A DNA stretch of 64,000 bases, taken from positions 2,976,001 through 3,040,000 of the forward strand of contig JAEVHH010000003.1 in assembly GCA_017607445.1 (NCBI GenBank). The letters run 5' to 3'. The DNA is from Histoplasma ohiense (lineage: Eukaryota > Ascomycota > Eurotiomycetes > Onygenales > Ajellomycetaceae). Below the pieces are notes generated by a model. It had not been told where the DNA came from. It made no database searches and saw only the letters and a program-made list of their open reading frames with translations. Position numbers and translations under genes: made by a program. Of the stretch, positions 20,896 to 32,262 are shown in pieces (the first letter of the stretch is position 1; each line of letters begins with the position of its first letter).

Positions 20896-22956
20896 TCATT
20901 CAATTAAACCTAAAAACTCAGTTAGATGGCTTGATGTCTGATTAGATTCTCAATTGAATTTTAAATCTCATGTGCAAATAAAAACTGCAAATGCTGAAAG
21001 AATTTTAAACAGTATATTGAGACTTTCAAATACTGAAAGAGGTCTGACATTTCAAGCAATGAGACAATTATATATTGCCTGTGTGACCTCTGTTTCAGAT
21101 TATGCAGTTCAGATGTGATGGAGAGATCAAAAACACTTTATAGAAAGGTTTCAAAAACTTCAAAACTTAGCTTTAAGAAAGATCTTAGAAGTATTCAAAA
21201 CTACTTCAATTAAAGCTATAGAAATTGAAGTCTCTATTTCTCCATCACAAGTGAGATTTGATAAAATCTGTATGAATTATACTCTCAGAATTATGAAGCT
21301 ATATTCACATCATTCTATTGAAAAGAGAGTTTCAAGTTCTTTTTCAAATGAATCAAATGAATTAGAATTAGATTGAGAACTTTATCTTGATTGAAATGAG
21401 ACTGATTTATCTGAAAATTCAAGTTCTTTACAAAGAATAAGGGTATCATCTCAGTTATTTAGAATTTGCTCAATGATTAAGAACTGTTTCTCTAGTTTAA
21501 ATGTAGAGAGAGTAGCTATTGAAAATCTCTCTTCTTGGAAGAAAAGTCTTGATAATCTTGTTGATTTAAACATTAGTCAACTTTCAAAAGAAGATCAGAC
21601 TCAAGAACATTTAAATCTTTTGAAACAAATGAAAAATAAAGCAATTCTTATATACACTGATGACTCAAAATGTGAGAAAACAGACAATCTTGGAGCTGGA
21701 ATAGTATATTCAGAAAATGATAAAAACTATATTCTTGATTCTTGGCAAATTGAAAAAGAGTCAGAAGTTTTTAATGCTGAATTATTTGCAATTTCAAGAG
21801 CTTTCAAATTGATTGAAATGAAGATTGAATAATGGAAAAGATTTGAGCATATTTAAATATTCTCTGATAGTCAAGCAGAGTTTAAAAGACTTCAAAGTAA
21901 TAAAATCAGCAGTGAACAGTCAATGCTAGAGCTGATTTTGAAAAGTCTTCAAAATATTCAAAGAAAAATCTCATTCAATTGTTCTATTCATCTTCACTGG
22001 GTGCCTGCTCACATGGGTATATATGGCAATGAAATGGCTGATAAAGCTGCAAAAAGAGCCACTGAGTTAGAAGTCTGCTGTCAAAGAATTGTAACATGAT
22101 CTTTTATTAAAAGAAGAATAAGAGAATTATGTTTACAAAAGTGGCAAGATGTCTGATTCATGCAAAGAAAAAGTGTGCATTATTTCAGATTTGAAACTAA
22201 GCCAAAGTGGAAGACTTGTTCAATAAAGTGTAAGAAGAAACTTTTTGCTACAATAATGCAGCTAAAGCTTGAACATGAATATTTCAAATCATATTTAGCA
22301 AAGTTTAAAAATGATTTAAATGATCTATGTTCAGATTATCAGTTATATGAAAATTCAGAGCATCTTCTGTTACTTTGTACAAAGTATTCAGAACTAAAAT
22401 TGAGACTGAGAGAGAAGTATCAACTGAATCAGTTAAGTTTGAGTTTGTTATTCAATACAAAAGCTGGAAATATGTTCTTAATTGAATATTTAAATGAGTC
22501 AAATGTTGCTACAAAAGCTTGTTTGAATAGTGTCACTTGATGATATTTAGATCAGTTGTTTTTGTTTATTTTATTTTGATCTTTTCTTTAACTTTGTTTA
22601 TTGTTAATTTTCATTTGTTTCAAGCAGTTTGCTTCATTATTTGTTGATAATAGTCATTGCAAATGTTTTTTCTTTTCTGTTGATTTTTAATAGCTGCTGT
22701 CTTTTATAATATTTATTTCCTTTGTTTTGAAGTTGAGTTGTGCTAACTCATTGACATTCTTTTGATTTTATTTTTGGATTGAATAGTTTGAATAGTTGTT
22801 TGATTCTGGGCTGGAATTCTGTTAATGCATGTGTCAAATTGTTTTTGTATATTAGAATATTCTTGATTTGAAAAATTCTGAAGTATTTCAGGTAGATGTC
22901 ATAGTCACTGACTGTATACATCTATAATTGAAGAATAATAATATAATAATAATAAT
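20896..22956 (+). mobile_element. Tad1-like LINE, copy LINE-1, 5'-truncated
   Basis: It matches LINE-2 from about 25355 onward (end of RT, connection, RNase H, C-terminal zinc motif, 3' UTR) and ends in a (TAA)n-type tail. Open pieces: 21473-21832 (RNase H start, IYTDDSK) and 22160-22540 (C-terminal zinc region with C...H...C). The right flank (CTTGTTGAAC) is family II sequence on the minus strand. The left flank is unrelated, so no TSD is found and a deletion at the 5' side is likely. Confidence 0.85.
20900..22540 (+). pseudogene. Broken LINE-1 ORF2 (RT C-terminus, RNase H, CCHC)
   Basis: Starts inside the RT connection region. RNase H shows IYTDDSK (first Asp kept, following Gly changed to Asp), EVFNAELFA (Glu kept), and HWVPAHMGIYGNEMAD near 22008. 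W codons in LINE-2 have become TGA here (for example the VQMW position at 21118). The C-terminal part with a C-x2-x-H-C type motif is open at 22160-22540. It differs from LINE-2 chiefly by G-to-A and C-to-T. Confidence 0.8.
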
Positions 22957-24451
22957 CTTGTTGAACATATCTGTGAAGTCTTTGTATGATTCAGATAGTT
23001 TCTTGCACAGTTTCTTGGGATCTTTGAATTCTAGCTTCTCTAGTGTTTTTTTGATATCTGTTATACTAGCAGCAAACACTTGGATGTTCTTCTTCTCATG
23101 CATTTGATGGATTAGTAGTTTGTACACTTCCACTGATATCTGAATGAGATCAGTGGTTCTATTGACATCCTTCTTGTAAACACAGTCACCTTCTGGGAAA
23201 ATAAGACAGTGATTGCATGCATTCAACAAGGTTCCAAATTCTGTGAGTCATGATAGACTGAGGATTAGATTGTACTCAAAGTCTTGTATTTTGTATACAT
23301 ATACATTCTTTTTCTCATGTTCTTCTACATTGACATTAAATCTTACCATGTTGTAGAAGATGGATTCTCTGAGATCATCAAATTCACTGAGCTTACACAG
23401 CTTGAGAAAGAAGATACACTGAAGCTTATGCTTCTTGATCAGCTGAGTGTCTATAAGAGTGTAATGAAGAAAACCACTGTCTATTATTGCTCATACATTG
23501 ACTAGACTATTTACAATGATAGAGATCATAATTGTATCTGCTTGCATTTTCTGCTCAAATCTTCAGCTAACTTTCTGCTTCTTGAGCTCTCATCTGTATT
23601 TTAGAGCAAGAGCTCATCTTTTCTCTGTTCTTATCTATTCACAGACAACACAGCATTCACATGTGTGAGGGGTTTACTCAGAGTAATCACATTCAGACAT
23701 TGATTTGTGAAGTACTCTGACTTGTCACAGTGTATGCAGACTTTTCTAACAATTCAGTCAGCAGTGTTCTTCTCTGAGACATTGAAGATCTTCAGACAAC
23801 TTGCATTTATATGTGAAACTCAGTTCATTGATTCTGATTCAGAGGTGGGAGGTGCTGCAGAGCAGTTCAAGACATATATATTTATTCAGCAGAATTCTCT
23901 GTGATTTTGAAGTGCACAGAACTGAGACAGATTATTATTCAACAGATGAAGATCAGTACAGAATTCACTGTATATTGAGAGCTTCAGACACTCTACATTT
24001 TGATTATACAACTGAAAGTTCAAGTTCTTGAACAATATGTTGATCTTGATAATGTCATCTCAGTTTTGCCCACCTGCTTCTAGAAGTTTGTGATTGAATT
24101 CAGAAAGATAAATTGCTAACACAACATTCATCTGATGAATCTGATTAAGTCAGTTTAATGCTTTGGCTTGAAGTGTAGAATTGAGGAAGAGGAAGTTGAG
24201 TTGTTGAAAGACTAGCTCTGACATACACTGATCATTCTGACAATGACTCATTCAGAGTTGAAATTTCACTAATACATCATCATTCAATCTGTTATGAATA
24301 TACCACACTTGATTGAATAGTGAGTCTATTGCTCATTCATCAATGTTCAATTTGATGTTTGCTTTTGACTTTCATGTGAGATAGAGTGCTAGATCTCTCT
24401 TATATTTGTTGAGGATTTGAAGCTTCTCTCTTGAGGGTTTTTCATGAGATG
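22957..24451 (-). mobile_element. Family II, left minus copy, part 1 (protease and gag)
   Basis: Minus-strand family II sequence matching II-1 from about 11045 back to 9555. It holds the protease-linker (open at 23229-22957), protease region near 23480, the zinc-knuckle area near 23720, and the capsid part to 24451. The 3' portion of this copy (RT to 3' LTR) is absent left of LINE-1. Its last bases TTTTCATGAGATG (24439-24451) are the TSD of LINE-2. Confidence 0.87.
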
Positions 24452-24476
24452 TTGAAGATGAATTAAAGACAGCTAT

Positions 24477-26601
24477 TTTTTCATCTTCAAAGGTCACAGC
24501 AGCAGGAGCTGATACTATAAATCATTTAATAATTCAAGAGCTTTATTCAGTACTAAAAGATGAGCTCTTTGAATTGTTCTCAAATCTTTTGAAATATGGG
24601 TATCATCCTAAGTGCTGGAGGCATGCTGTTGGAGTTATTCTTTCAAAACTCAATAGAAAACCAACTATTTCTAAATCTTATAGAGTGATATCTCTGCTGA
24701 ATTGCCTGGGAAAAATTCTGGAAAAGATAATTGCCACTAGATTGTCTTTTCTATCTGCTACTACTGATCTATTATATGATGATCAAATGGGAAGTAGAAA
24801 GCAAAACTCAGCAATTGATGCAGTTCTCTCTGTAGTTCATGATATTCAACTTGCAAAGAATGAAAAAATGGTTACAACTGCAATGTTCATTGATATAAAA
24901 GATGCATTTGATTGTGTTTCACTTTCTCAAATGATCAATACTTTGATAGAACTGAGAATGCCAAAGTCTCTCATTAAGTGGGTTATCTGTTTCATGTCAA
25001 AAAGAACTATCCAGTGGCTTTTTGATGGAATGAGACAAGATATAACAGATATTGAGATAGGAGTTTCTCAGGGTTCCCCAGTCTCACCAATTTTGTTTGC
25101 TATATTTGTCAAGTTTCTATTTATTGATAGACAAATGGCAATTATGGTGAGAACTCCAAGCTATGTGGATGATTTAGGCCTAGTTGTAAGCTCAGAATCA
25201 ATTGTGAATAACTGCAATTTGATTGAGCAAGCAGCAACTGAAATGATTGAAAAAGCAAAATCAAAAAACATTGTTTTTGATATGGATAAAACTGAATTAA
25301 TTCACTTTTATCCAAATTTCAGAGAAAAAGATACTGAAGTTAAGCTTTTAAATCATTCAATTAAATCTAAAAACTCAGTTAGATGACTTGGTGTTTGGTT
25401 AGATTCTCAATTGAATTTTAAATCTCATGTGCAAATAAAAACTGCAAATGCTGAAAGAATTTTAAACAGTATATTGAGACTTTCAAATACTGAAAGAGGT
25501 CTGATATTTCAAGCAATGAGACAATTATATATTGCCTGTGTGACCTCTGTTTCAGATTATGCAGTTCAGGTGTGGTGGAGAGGTCAAAAACACTTTATAG
25601 AAAGGTTTCAAAAACTTCAAAACTTAGCTTTAAGAAAGATCTTAGAAGTATTCAAAACTACTTCAATTAAAGCTATGGAAATTGAAGCCTTTATTTCTCC
25701 ATCATAAGTGAGATTTGATAAAATCTGTATGAATTATGCTCTCAGAATTATGAAGCTATATTCACATCATTCTATTAGAAAGAGAGTTTCAAGTTCTTTT
25801 CCAAATGAATCAAATGGATTAGAATTAGATTGGGAACTTTATCTTGATTGGAATGAAACTGATTTATCTGAATATTCAAGTTCTTTACAAAGAAGAAGAA
25901 TATCATCTCAGCTATTTAGAATTTGCTCAATGGTTAAAAACTGTTTCTCTAGTTTAAATGTAGAGAGAATAGCTATTGAAAATCTCTCTTCTTGGAAGAA
26001 AAGTCTTGATAATCTTGTTGATTTAAATGTTAGTCAACTTTCAAAAGAAGATCAGACTCAAGAACATTTAAAGCTTTTGAAACAAATGAAAAATAAAGCA
26101 ATTCTTATATACACTGATGACTCAAAATGTGAGAAAACAGGCAATCTTGGAGCTGGAATAGCATATTCAGAAAATGATAAAAACTATATTCTTGATTCTT
26201 GGCAAATTGGAAAAGAGTCAGAAGTTTTTAATGCTGAATTATTTGCAATTTCAAGAGCTTTCAAATTGATTGAAATGAAGATTGAACAATGGAAAAGATT
26301 TGAGCATATTTGGATATTCTCTGATAGTCAAGCAGGGCTTAAAAGACTTCAAAGTAATAAAATCAGCAGTGGACAGTCAATGCTAGAGCTGATTTTGAAA
26401 AGTCTTCAAAATATTCAAAGAAAAATCTCATTCAATTGTTCTATTCATCTTCACTGGGTGCCTGCTCACATGGGTATATATGGCAATGAAATGGCTGATA
26501 GAGCTGCAAAAAAAGCAACTGAATTAGAAGTCTGCTTTCAAAGAATTGTAACATGGGCTTTTATTAAGAGAAAAATAAGAGAATCATGTTTGCAAAAATG
26601 G
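24477..26601 (+). pseudogene. LINE-2 reverse transcriptase and RNase H (nearly open)
   Basis: RT blocks: PxSYRVISLLNCLGKILEK near 24670; DQMGSRKQNSAIDA near 24780; FIDIKDAFDCV near 24890; GVSQGSPVSPILFAIF near 25060; catalytic YVDD intact near 25161. Open from 24574 to 25386 (270 residues); a TGA at 25384 and a TAA at 25705 interrupt it. RNase H lies at 26100-26520 with YTDDSK, AELFAISRAF, FSDSQAGL and HWVPAHMGIYGNEMADRAA, so the catalytic D-E-D-(H)-D set is essentially present. The ORF is cut by the solo LTR at 26602 and resumes at 27140. This is the least damaged coding region of the window, but truncated at the 5' end. Confidence 0.88.
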
Positions 26602-27134
26602 TGTGACAGGTTAGCACCCATTAGTAATTAACTTACGCAACCAACTCCCCTCCTGCACCTGCTTGTTTCTGGCTGTTGTGATCTCACATAACCCTCGATG
26701 TTCTTCTGCTCTGTGCTCCGCGCTTGTGTAGTTTCTAACAATTCTTCTGTGTAGCTCTTAACATTCTTCCACTTCATGCTCTGCACTTGCATAGTCTCTA
26801 ACAATTCTTCTGTGTAGCTTCTAACATTCTCCCGCTCTGTGTTCCGTGCTTGTGTAGTCTCTAATGATTCTTCCACATAGCTCTCAATGATTCCCTCACC
26901 CCACACTCCACACTTGTGTAGTTTCTAACAATTCTTATGCATATCTCTTAATGTTCTTCCACTCCACACTCCACTGTGGAGTGGCTTCTGATATTCTTCC
27001 ACTCTGAACTTTCTTCTATAAGAACCCTCTTTGTACAACCTTTTCTTCTGATTTCTTTTCTCTTTCTTTTCTTAATCAATTTGTAATCTGTATTAGAATA
27101 GTGCTAGATCGTTAATCGAAGTACGCCCGTTACA
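26602..27134 (+). mobile_element. Solo LTR of family II in LINE-2
   Basis: 533 bp, TGTGACAGG...CCCGTTACA, flanked by a perfect TSD AATGG (26597-26601 and 27135-27139). Removal restores the LINE reading frame (LQKW...). It contains four to five ~63-bp tandem units. Solo LTRs arise by recombination between the two LTRs of one element. Confidence 0.94.
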
Positions 27135-27139
27135 AATGG

Positions 27140-27516
27140 CAAGATATCTGGCTTATGCAAAGAAAAAGTGTGCATTACTCCAGATTTGAAACAAAGCCAA
27201 AGTGGAAGACTTGTTCAATAAAGTGTAAAAAGAAACTTTTTGCTACAATAATGCAGTTAAAGCTTGGACATGGTTACTTCAAATCATATTTAACAAAGTT
27301 TAGAGATGATTTAAGTAGTCTATATTTAGATTGTCAGTTATATGAAAATCCAGAGCATCTTCTGTTACTTTGTGCAAAGTATTCAGAATTGAGATTGAAA
27401 CTGAGAAAGAAGTTTGAATTGAAACAATTAAATTTGAATCTGTTATTCAATACAGAAACTGGAAACAAGTTTTTAATTGAATATTTGAAAGAATCAAATA
27501 TTGCTACAAGAGTTTG
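27140..27516 (+). pseudogene. LINE-2 C-terminal zinc-motif region
   Basis: Continuation of the LINE ORF after the solo LTR, open at 27155-27516. It shows the Tad1-type C-terminus with a C-x(7-8)-E-H-x4-C-like motif (LDCQLYENPEHLLLLC). Homologous parts occur at 22160 and, on the minus strand, 53029-52649. Confidence 0.8.
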
Positions 27517-27976
27517 AATGAATTGTCTGTTAAAAATATTGAGATCAGATTTTCAATTTGATTTATTTTGATTTTTCTTTTAGTCTTTCTTTTTATCTTG
27601 CTTTGAAGTCTCTCTTAAGTTGTTTATGATCAGTTTTAATTTGTTTTGAAAAGTTTGGTTTGTTTTTTGTTGATGTTATAGTTGTTGTCAGTGGTTTTTC
27701 TTTTCCTTGTTATAATAAAGCTGTCTTTTACAATGTTTATTTCTTTTGTTTTCAAACTAAGTTGTGTTGACTTGCTGACATTCTTTTGATTTTGATTTCT
27801 TTGATTGAACAGTTTGAATAGTTGTTTGATTCTGGGCTGGAATTCTGATAATGCATGTTTTAAATTGTCTTTGTATATTAAATTATTCTTGAGTTGAAAA
27901 ATTCTGAAGTGTTTCAGATAGATGTCATAGTCACTGACTGCATGCATCTATAATTGAAGAATAATAATAATAATAA
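27517..27976 (+). other. LINE 3' UTR and (TAA)n tail
   Basis: T-rich non-coding 3' end of LINE-2, ending CATCTATAATTGAAG then (AATAAT)n. The same end is seen at 22560-22956 and, reversed, at 52240-52640, so it defines the LINE 3' terminus. Confidence 0.85.
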
Positions 27977-27989
27977 TTTTCATGAGATG

Positions 27990-29015
27990 TGAGTGTAGAA
28001 GAAATGATGAATGCAGAAGTGCTTATCTCAGCAAGTTGTTATTACAATTCAGTCATCTGTAGCATCTGTTGCTGAAGAATGCTTCATAGATCTAAGTTAT
28101 CATCCACTGTGTTTGAATGTGATGGATGTTCATAGAATTGCTTGTAGTTCATTTCAATATCTAAGAATATATAATAAAAAAAAAAAAGAAATACTTGTAG
28201 ACACTCAGTTCTCTCACAGATACTATTTGCAGTGTTGCAGCACTAAACTTTATCAAACTTCTTCATAAACACTATTCACAGCATTACAGTTTGTAGACAC
28301 TCAGACCTTGTAGAACATAGTCAATTATATCTCAGATACTTAGACACAACAGTCTATATAACTAATGATAGAAGTACTCAGATTCATGAGAGATCTTTTG
28401 TAATGACTAGACATTCAGATCTGTAAACAACACACTCAGATGTAAGAACTAATAACAAGACACTCAGATCTTAAACAACACACTCAGATATAAGAACTAA
28501 TAATGAGACACTCAGATTTTAAACACAGAAGAATCAATTTGTAATGTAACAGACATACTTCAATTAATGATTTGATACTATTCTAATTACAGATTACAAA
28601 TTGATTAAGAAAAGAAAGAGAAAAGAAATCAGAAGAAAAGATTGTACAAAGAGGATTCTTATAGAGAGAAGTTTGAGACAGAAGAATATCAGAAGTCATT
28701 CCACAGCAAAGCATGAAGCAGAAGAACATTAAGAGCTACACAGAAGAATTGTTAGAAACTACACAAGTATAGAGTGTGAGACAGAAGAATCATTGAAAGC
28801 TATGTGAAAGAATCATTAGAGACTACATGAGCACAGAGCACAGAGTGAAAGAACATTAAAAGCTACACAGAAGAATTGTTAGAAACTATATGAGCATGAA
28901 GCACAGAGTGGAAGAACATCAAGAGTTACATGAGGTCACAATGGCCAGAAACAAGCGGGTGCAGAAGGGGAGTTGATTGCGTAAGTTAATTACTAACAAA
29001 TGCTAACCCATCATA
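27990..29015 (-). mobile_element. Family II, left minus copy, part 2 (gag start, leader, 5' LTR)
   Basis: Continues the copy of 22957-24451 after LINE-2. It holds the gag N-terminus, the leader with the repeated CTGAGTG-type motif (here as complement), and the 5' LTR 28545-29015 (TGTAACAG...CATCATA, where the terminal CACA is mutated to CATA). It directly abuts the family III LTR. Confidence 0.85.
28545..29015 (-). repeat. 5' LTR of the left minus family II copy
   Basis: About 471 bp in reverse orientation, with the typical tandem units and TAGAGAGAAGTTTGAGA start region. Two bases (TA) separate it from the family III LTR; no TSD partner can be identified because the other end of this copy is lost. 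Confidence 0.82.
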
Positions 29016-29017
29016 TA

Positions 29018-29163
29018 TGTAGTTCAAAGGTTGCTTGAGCTGTTCAAAGCTTCTAAGCTTTGCAGCTCTTCTTATACAAATTAACTAGTGCAGTAGCATA
29101 CATCATTCTTGATAATAGAGGGTGGTGTATATCATGAAAGAATAATAAGCTGAAATTACCACA
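29018..29163 (-). repeat. 3' LTR of family III
   Basis: 146 bp, TGTAGTTC...TTACCACA on the plus strand; very short for a Gypsy LTR. Its partner at 47914-48059 has the same length and over 85% identity by eye, with differences mainly transitions. Confidence 0.85.
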
Positions 29164-30942
29164 TCCTCTTCTATCAAATCCATCTACACCCTCATGACAG
29201 AAATAGTGATCTGCCGTGCGCATTCATCTTTGCAATGCACTATTCCACAATAGATAAGGCACCCACTTCACACACACAAGAGTCTCTATCACAACAACAT
29301 CAGCTCATCACTAATCAATGCCACATTCACAACTATCTCCTTTCATTTGTTTCTTCATATTCTCTTTATTTGATCTTTCTGTCTTGCTTTAATTGTTCTA
29401 TACATTTATCCCCTTCTATCAAATATCTAGCCTCTCTCTATTCTGTGATATAGTATCTAGTTGCTGTGTCTTCTGTCATTCTGATTGTGTTGTGTGATCT
29501 ATTGGTAAGTTTTTGTTGATCAAATCTTGTTGAAAGCTAATCTGACTGTGAATTGATGGTTTTTGTGATGGCTAACTGTTGTTAGCTTCTACTTCTTGTT
29601 GTCAGAGTATATATCTTGTTTATAATTGTTTCATCTTCTCTTTCAATACTCTTTCTGTGTGTGATCTTGCTTCTGTTGAGGAGATCCCCTCCACTGATAT
29701 TGTGAGGGCAGAGTGCAACAATAACAACATCAGTGAAGCAGTTGATGAGAATATAGACAGTGGTGGTAGTGTTTGTGAAGATGCTGAGATGATAAATGTC
29801 TCTGAATTGTCCTCTGCTGCTGTCTTCTCTGCTTTTATTTATATCTCTGTCTTCTCTGCTCTCACTGATTTCCTCTCTCTCACTCTCATCAATTCTCTTC
29901 TTTTCTTCCACACTGATTTCTCTCTCTCATCTGATTTTCAAGAGACTCTGTGTATCTTTCATGACTCTCTTCTCTATTCTTCACATCTCTCTCTCACTTC
30001 CACTGTCTCTGTCAAAATGTGATTTCACACACAAGTATTGTACAACACAATCTGATTCATCAGTTATTTGTCTGTCATATTTTTTGCTTGAAGTAAGTAT
30101 GAGACTTTCAGTAATTTTATATATTCTCTGAATTCTGCTGTTGTTTATATCAATTATACTGAGTGTATATTATATCTTTTCTTGTCTCTTTTCTATGATT
30201 TTTACTCTAACTTTTATAGATGAGATTGTACAGAGTCTCTGTATTGTTGAGATTATAATTAATAAGAATCTCTGTATTATATTTGTTTATACCACTTTTT
30301 ATATCACTCTTCTGTCTTCATGTGTCTTCAGTCTATCAGATGAGTGTCATTATTCTTTTTATTGATGTATGACTTTCAAATTGATTATTTGTAGAAAAGA
30401 AATATGTGTGCAGAATAGTCTGAATGATGATATGATGTTTCTTTATATTCAGAATAAGTATACATCTATTTCTTGTGTGAGTTGTGTGAGAGATAAAGAG
30501 TCATTTCAATTTTATATTTTGTCTTCTGTGTATGACTATTCTGCTGACTGTTTCTGTCTCTGTTGCAACTGTCTTTGAAGCTTCAAGAGAAGTTTCTGTT
30601 TCTTCAATAAGTATATACTTCTTTCTTTTCATTGTGATGACTGTTAATACTTCTACAGTTACTTCTGATATCACTCTGTATTTATCTATCTCTGCTTCTT
30701 TCTTGAGTTCTTTCATCACTTATTTACTCTCTTTCACTCTCAATTTCACTTCTTCTCTTTCTTCTCTTTTTCTGACTTTCATTGAGTGAGTGTTCATCAT
30801 TCATCTCTGTAGAAATTCAGATGTCTGCTCAACTGTTTTGTTCACTCTTTTCTCATTCTCCTCTTTTCTGACTGATTTTTCTCTGTATATACATGTTTAT
30901 TATTTTGTTGGCCTCTCTGTGAATCTCTTTATTGAAGATATT
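29164..30942 (+). other. Extra 3' region of family III with antisense reading frames
   Basis: Pyrimidine-rich on the plus strand and not homologous to gag or pol. The longest plus-strand frame, 29579-30022, has an acidic part (ASVEEIPSTDIVRAEC, ENIDSGGSVCEDAEM) followed by a hydrophobic Ser/Phe/Leu-rich part that probably reflects CT-rich low complexity. Further open pieces at 30141-30578 and 30532-30972. By position and orientation it resembles the antisense gene region of family I, but there is no second copy to test conservation. Coding status uncertain. Confidence 0.4.
30937..30942. repeat. Left TSD of the plus family II insert (GATATT)
   Basis: GATATT left of the LTR at 30943 recurs at 42282-42287 directly after the insert's rearranged right end. 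Duplication length for this family is 5 bp, so 5 of these 6 bases are the likely TSD. Confidence 0.7.
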
Positions 30943-31475
30943 TGTGACGGGTTAGCATTTATTAATAATTAACTTACACAATCAACTCCTCTTCTGCATC
31001 TGCTTGTTTCTGACTGTTGTGATCTCATGTAACCCTCAATGTTCTTCTGCTCTGTGCTCTGTGCTTGTATAGTTTCTAATGATTCTTCTGTGTAGCTCTT
31101 AACATTCTTCTACTCTGTGCTTCACACTCATATAGTCTCTAACAATTCTTCTGTGTAGCTTCTAACATTCTTTCACTCTGTGTTCCACACTTATGTAGTC
31201 TCTAATAATTCTTCTGTGTAGCTCTCAATGATTCTTCTGTCTCATACTCTATACTTATATAGTTTCTAACAATTCTTCTGTGTAGTCTTTAATGTTCTTT
31301 CACTTCACACTCCACTGTGGAGTGGCTTCTGATATTCTTCCACTCTGAACTTCTCTCTATAAGAACCCTCTTTGTATGATCTTTTCTTCTGATTTCTTTT
31401 CTCTTTCTTTTCTTAATCAATTTGTAATCTGTATTAGAATAGTGCTAGATTGTTAATCAAAGTACATCTGTTACA
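30943..31475 (+). repeat. 5' LTR of the plus family II copy in family III
   Basis: 533 bp, TGTGACGGG...CTGTTACA. One ~62-bp tandem unit longer than the LTRs of II-1. Confidence 0.9.
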
Positions 31476-31728
31476 TTACAAATTGATTCCTTCTGTGTTT
31501 AAGATCTGAGTATCTTGTTATTAATTCTTACATTCAAATGCATTGTTATCAGTTCTTATGTCTGAGTGTGTTGTTTATAGATCTGAGTGTCTAGTTGTTA
31601 CAAGAGATCTCTTGTGAGTCTGAGTGCTCTTATCATTAGTTATATAGACTGTCATGTCTAAGCATCTGAAACACAATTGACCATGTTCTACAAGGTCTGA
31701 GTGTCTATGAATTGTAATGCTGTGAATA
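31476..31728 (+). promoter_or_regulatory. Family II leader, first part
   Basis: Leader with the repeated CTGAGTG-type motif, cut by the minus copy exactly in the TGTGAATA...TTCA hairpin described for 9266-9282. GAATA at 31724-31728 is the TSD; its partner is at 39797-39801. Confidence 0.75.
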
Positions 31729-32262
31729 TGTAATGGGTGTACTTCGATTAACGATTTGGTACTATTCTAATTACAGATTATGAATTTATTAAGGAAAGAA
31801 AGAGAAAAGAAATCAGAAGAAAAGATCATACAAAGAGAATTCTTATAGAGAGAAGTTCAGAGTGGAAGAATATCAGAAGCCACTTCACAGTGGAGTGTGG
31901 AGTGAAAGAACATTAAGAGATATGCATAAGAATTGTTAGAAACTATATGAGTGTGGAGTGTGGGATGGAGGAATCATTGAGAGCTATATGAAAGAATCAT
32001 TAGAGACTATATGAGTGTGGAACACAGAGTGAGAGAATGTTAGAAGCTATGTGAAAGAATCATTAGAGACTACACAAGTGCAGAGCACAGAGTGGAAGAA
32101 CATTAAAAGCTATATGAAAGAATTGTTAGAAACTACACAAATGCAGAGCACAGAGTGAAAGAACATCAAGAATTATACAAGATCACAACAGTCAGAAATG
32201 AGTGGATGCAGAAGAGGAGTTGATTGTGTAAGTTAATTACTAACAGATACTAACTCATCACA
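31729..32262 (-). repeat. 3' LTR of the minus family II copy
   Basis: 534 bp, TGTAATGGG...CATCACA on the plus strand, with CpG-retaining CTTCGATTAACG near its start. Confidence 0.9.

Larger units (their letters stand above)
24452..27976 (+). mobile_element. Tad1-like LINE, copy LINE-2, 5'-truncated, with TSD
   Basis: Inserted in gag of the left minus family II copy with a 13-bp TSD TTTTCATGAGATG (24439-24451 and 27977-27989). It starts inside RT (no endonuclease domain) and ends with a 3' UTR and a (TAA)n tail. It is interrupted by a solo family II LTR. Together with the tail this is a clear target-primed reverse transcription product. Confidence 0.93.

Noticed and set aside
26628..26906. 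ORF with a 21-residue repeat (SYTEELLETTQARSTE-like).
   Set aside because: It is the chance translation of the 63-bp LTR repeat; 63 is a multiple of three, so the frame stays open.
26640..26960. CRISPR-like array of regularly spaced repeats.
   Set aside because: The repeats are imperfect ~63-bp tandem units without distinct spacers, lie inside an LTR with TSDs, and recur in every family II LTR.
29796..30972. Hydrophobic Ser/Leu-rich ORFs suggesting membrane proteins.
   Set aside because: They come from CT-rich low-complexity DNA (TCT, CTC, TTC runs); no start context or conserved copy supports a membrane protein.
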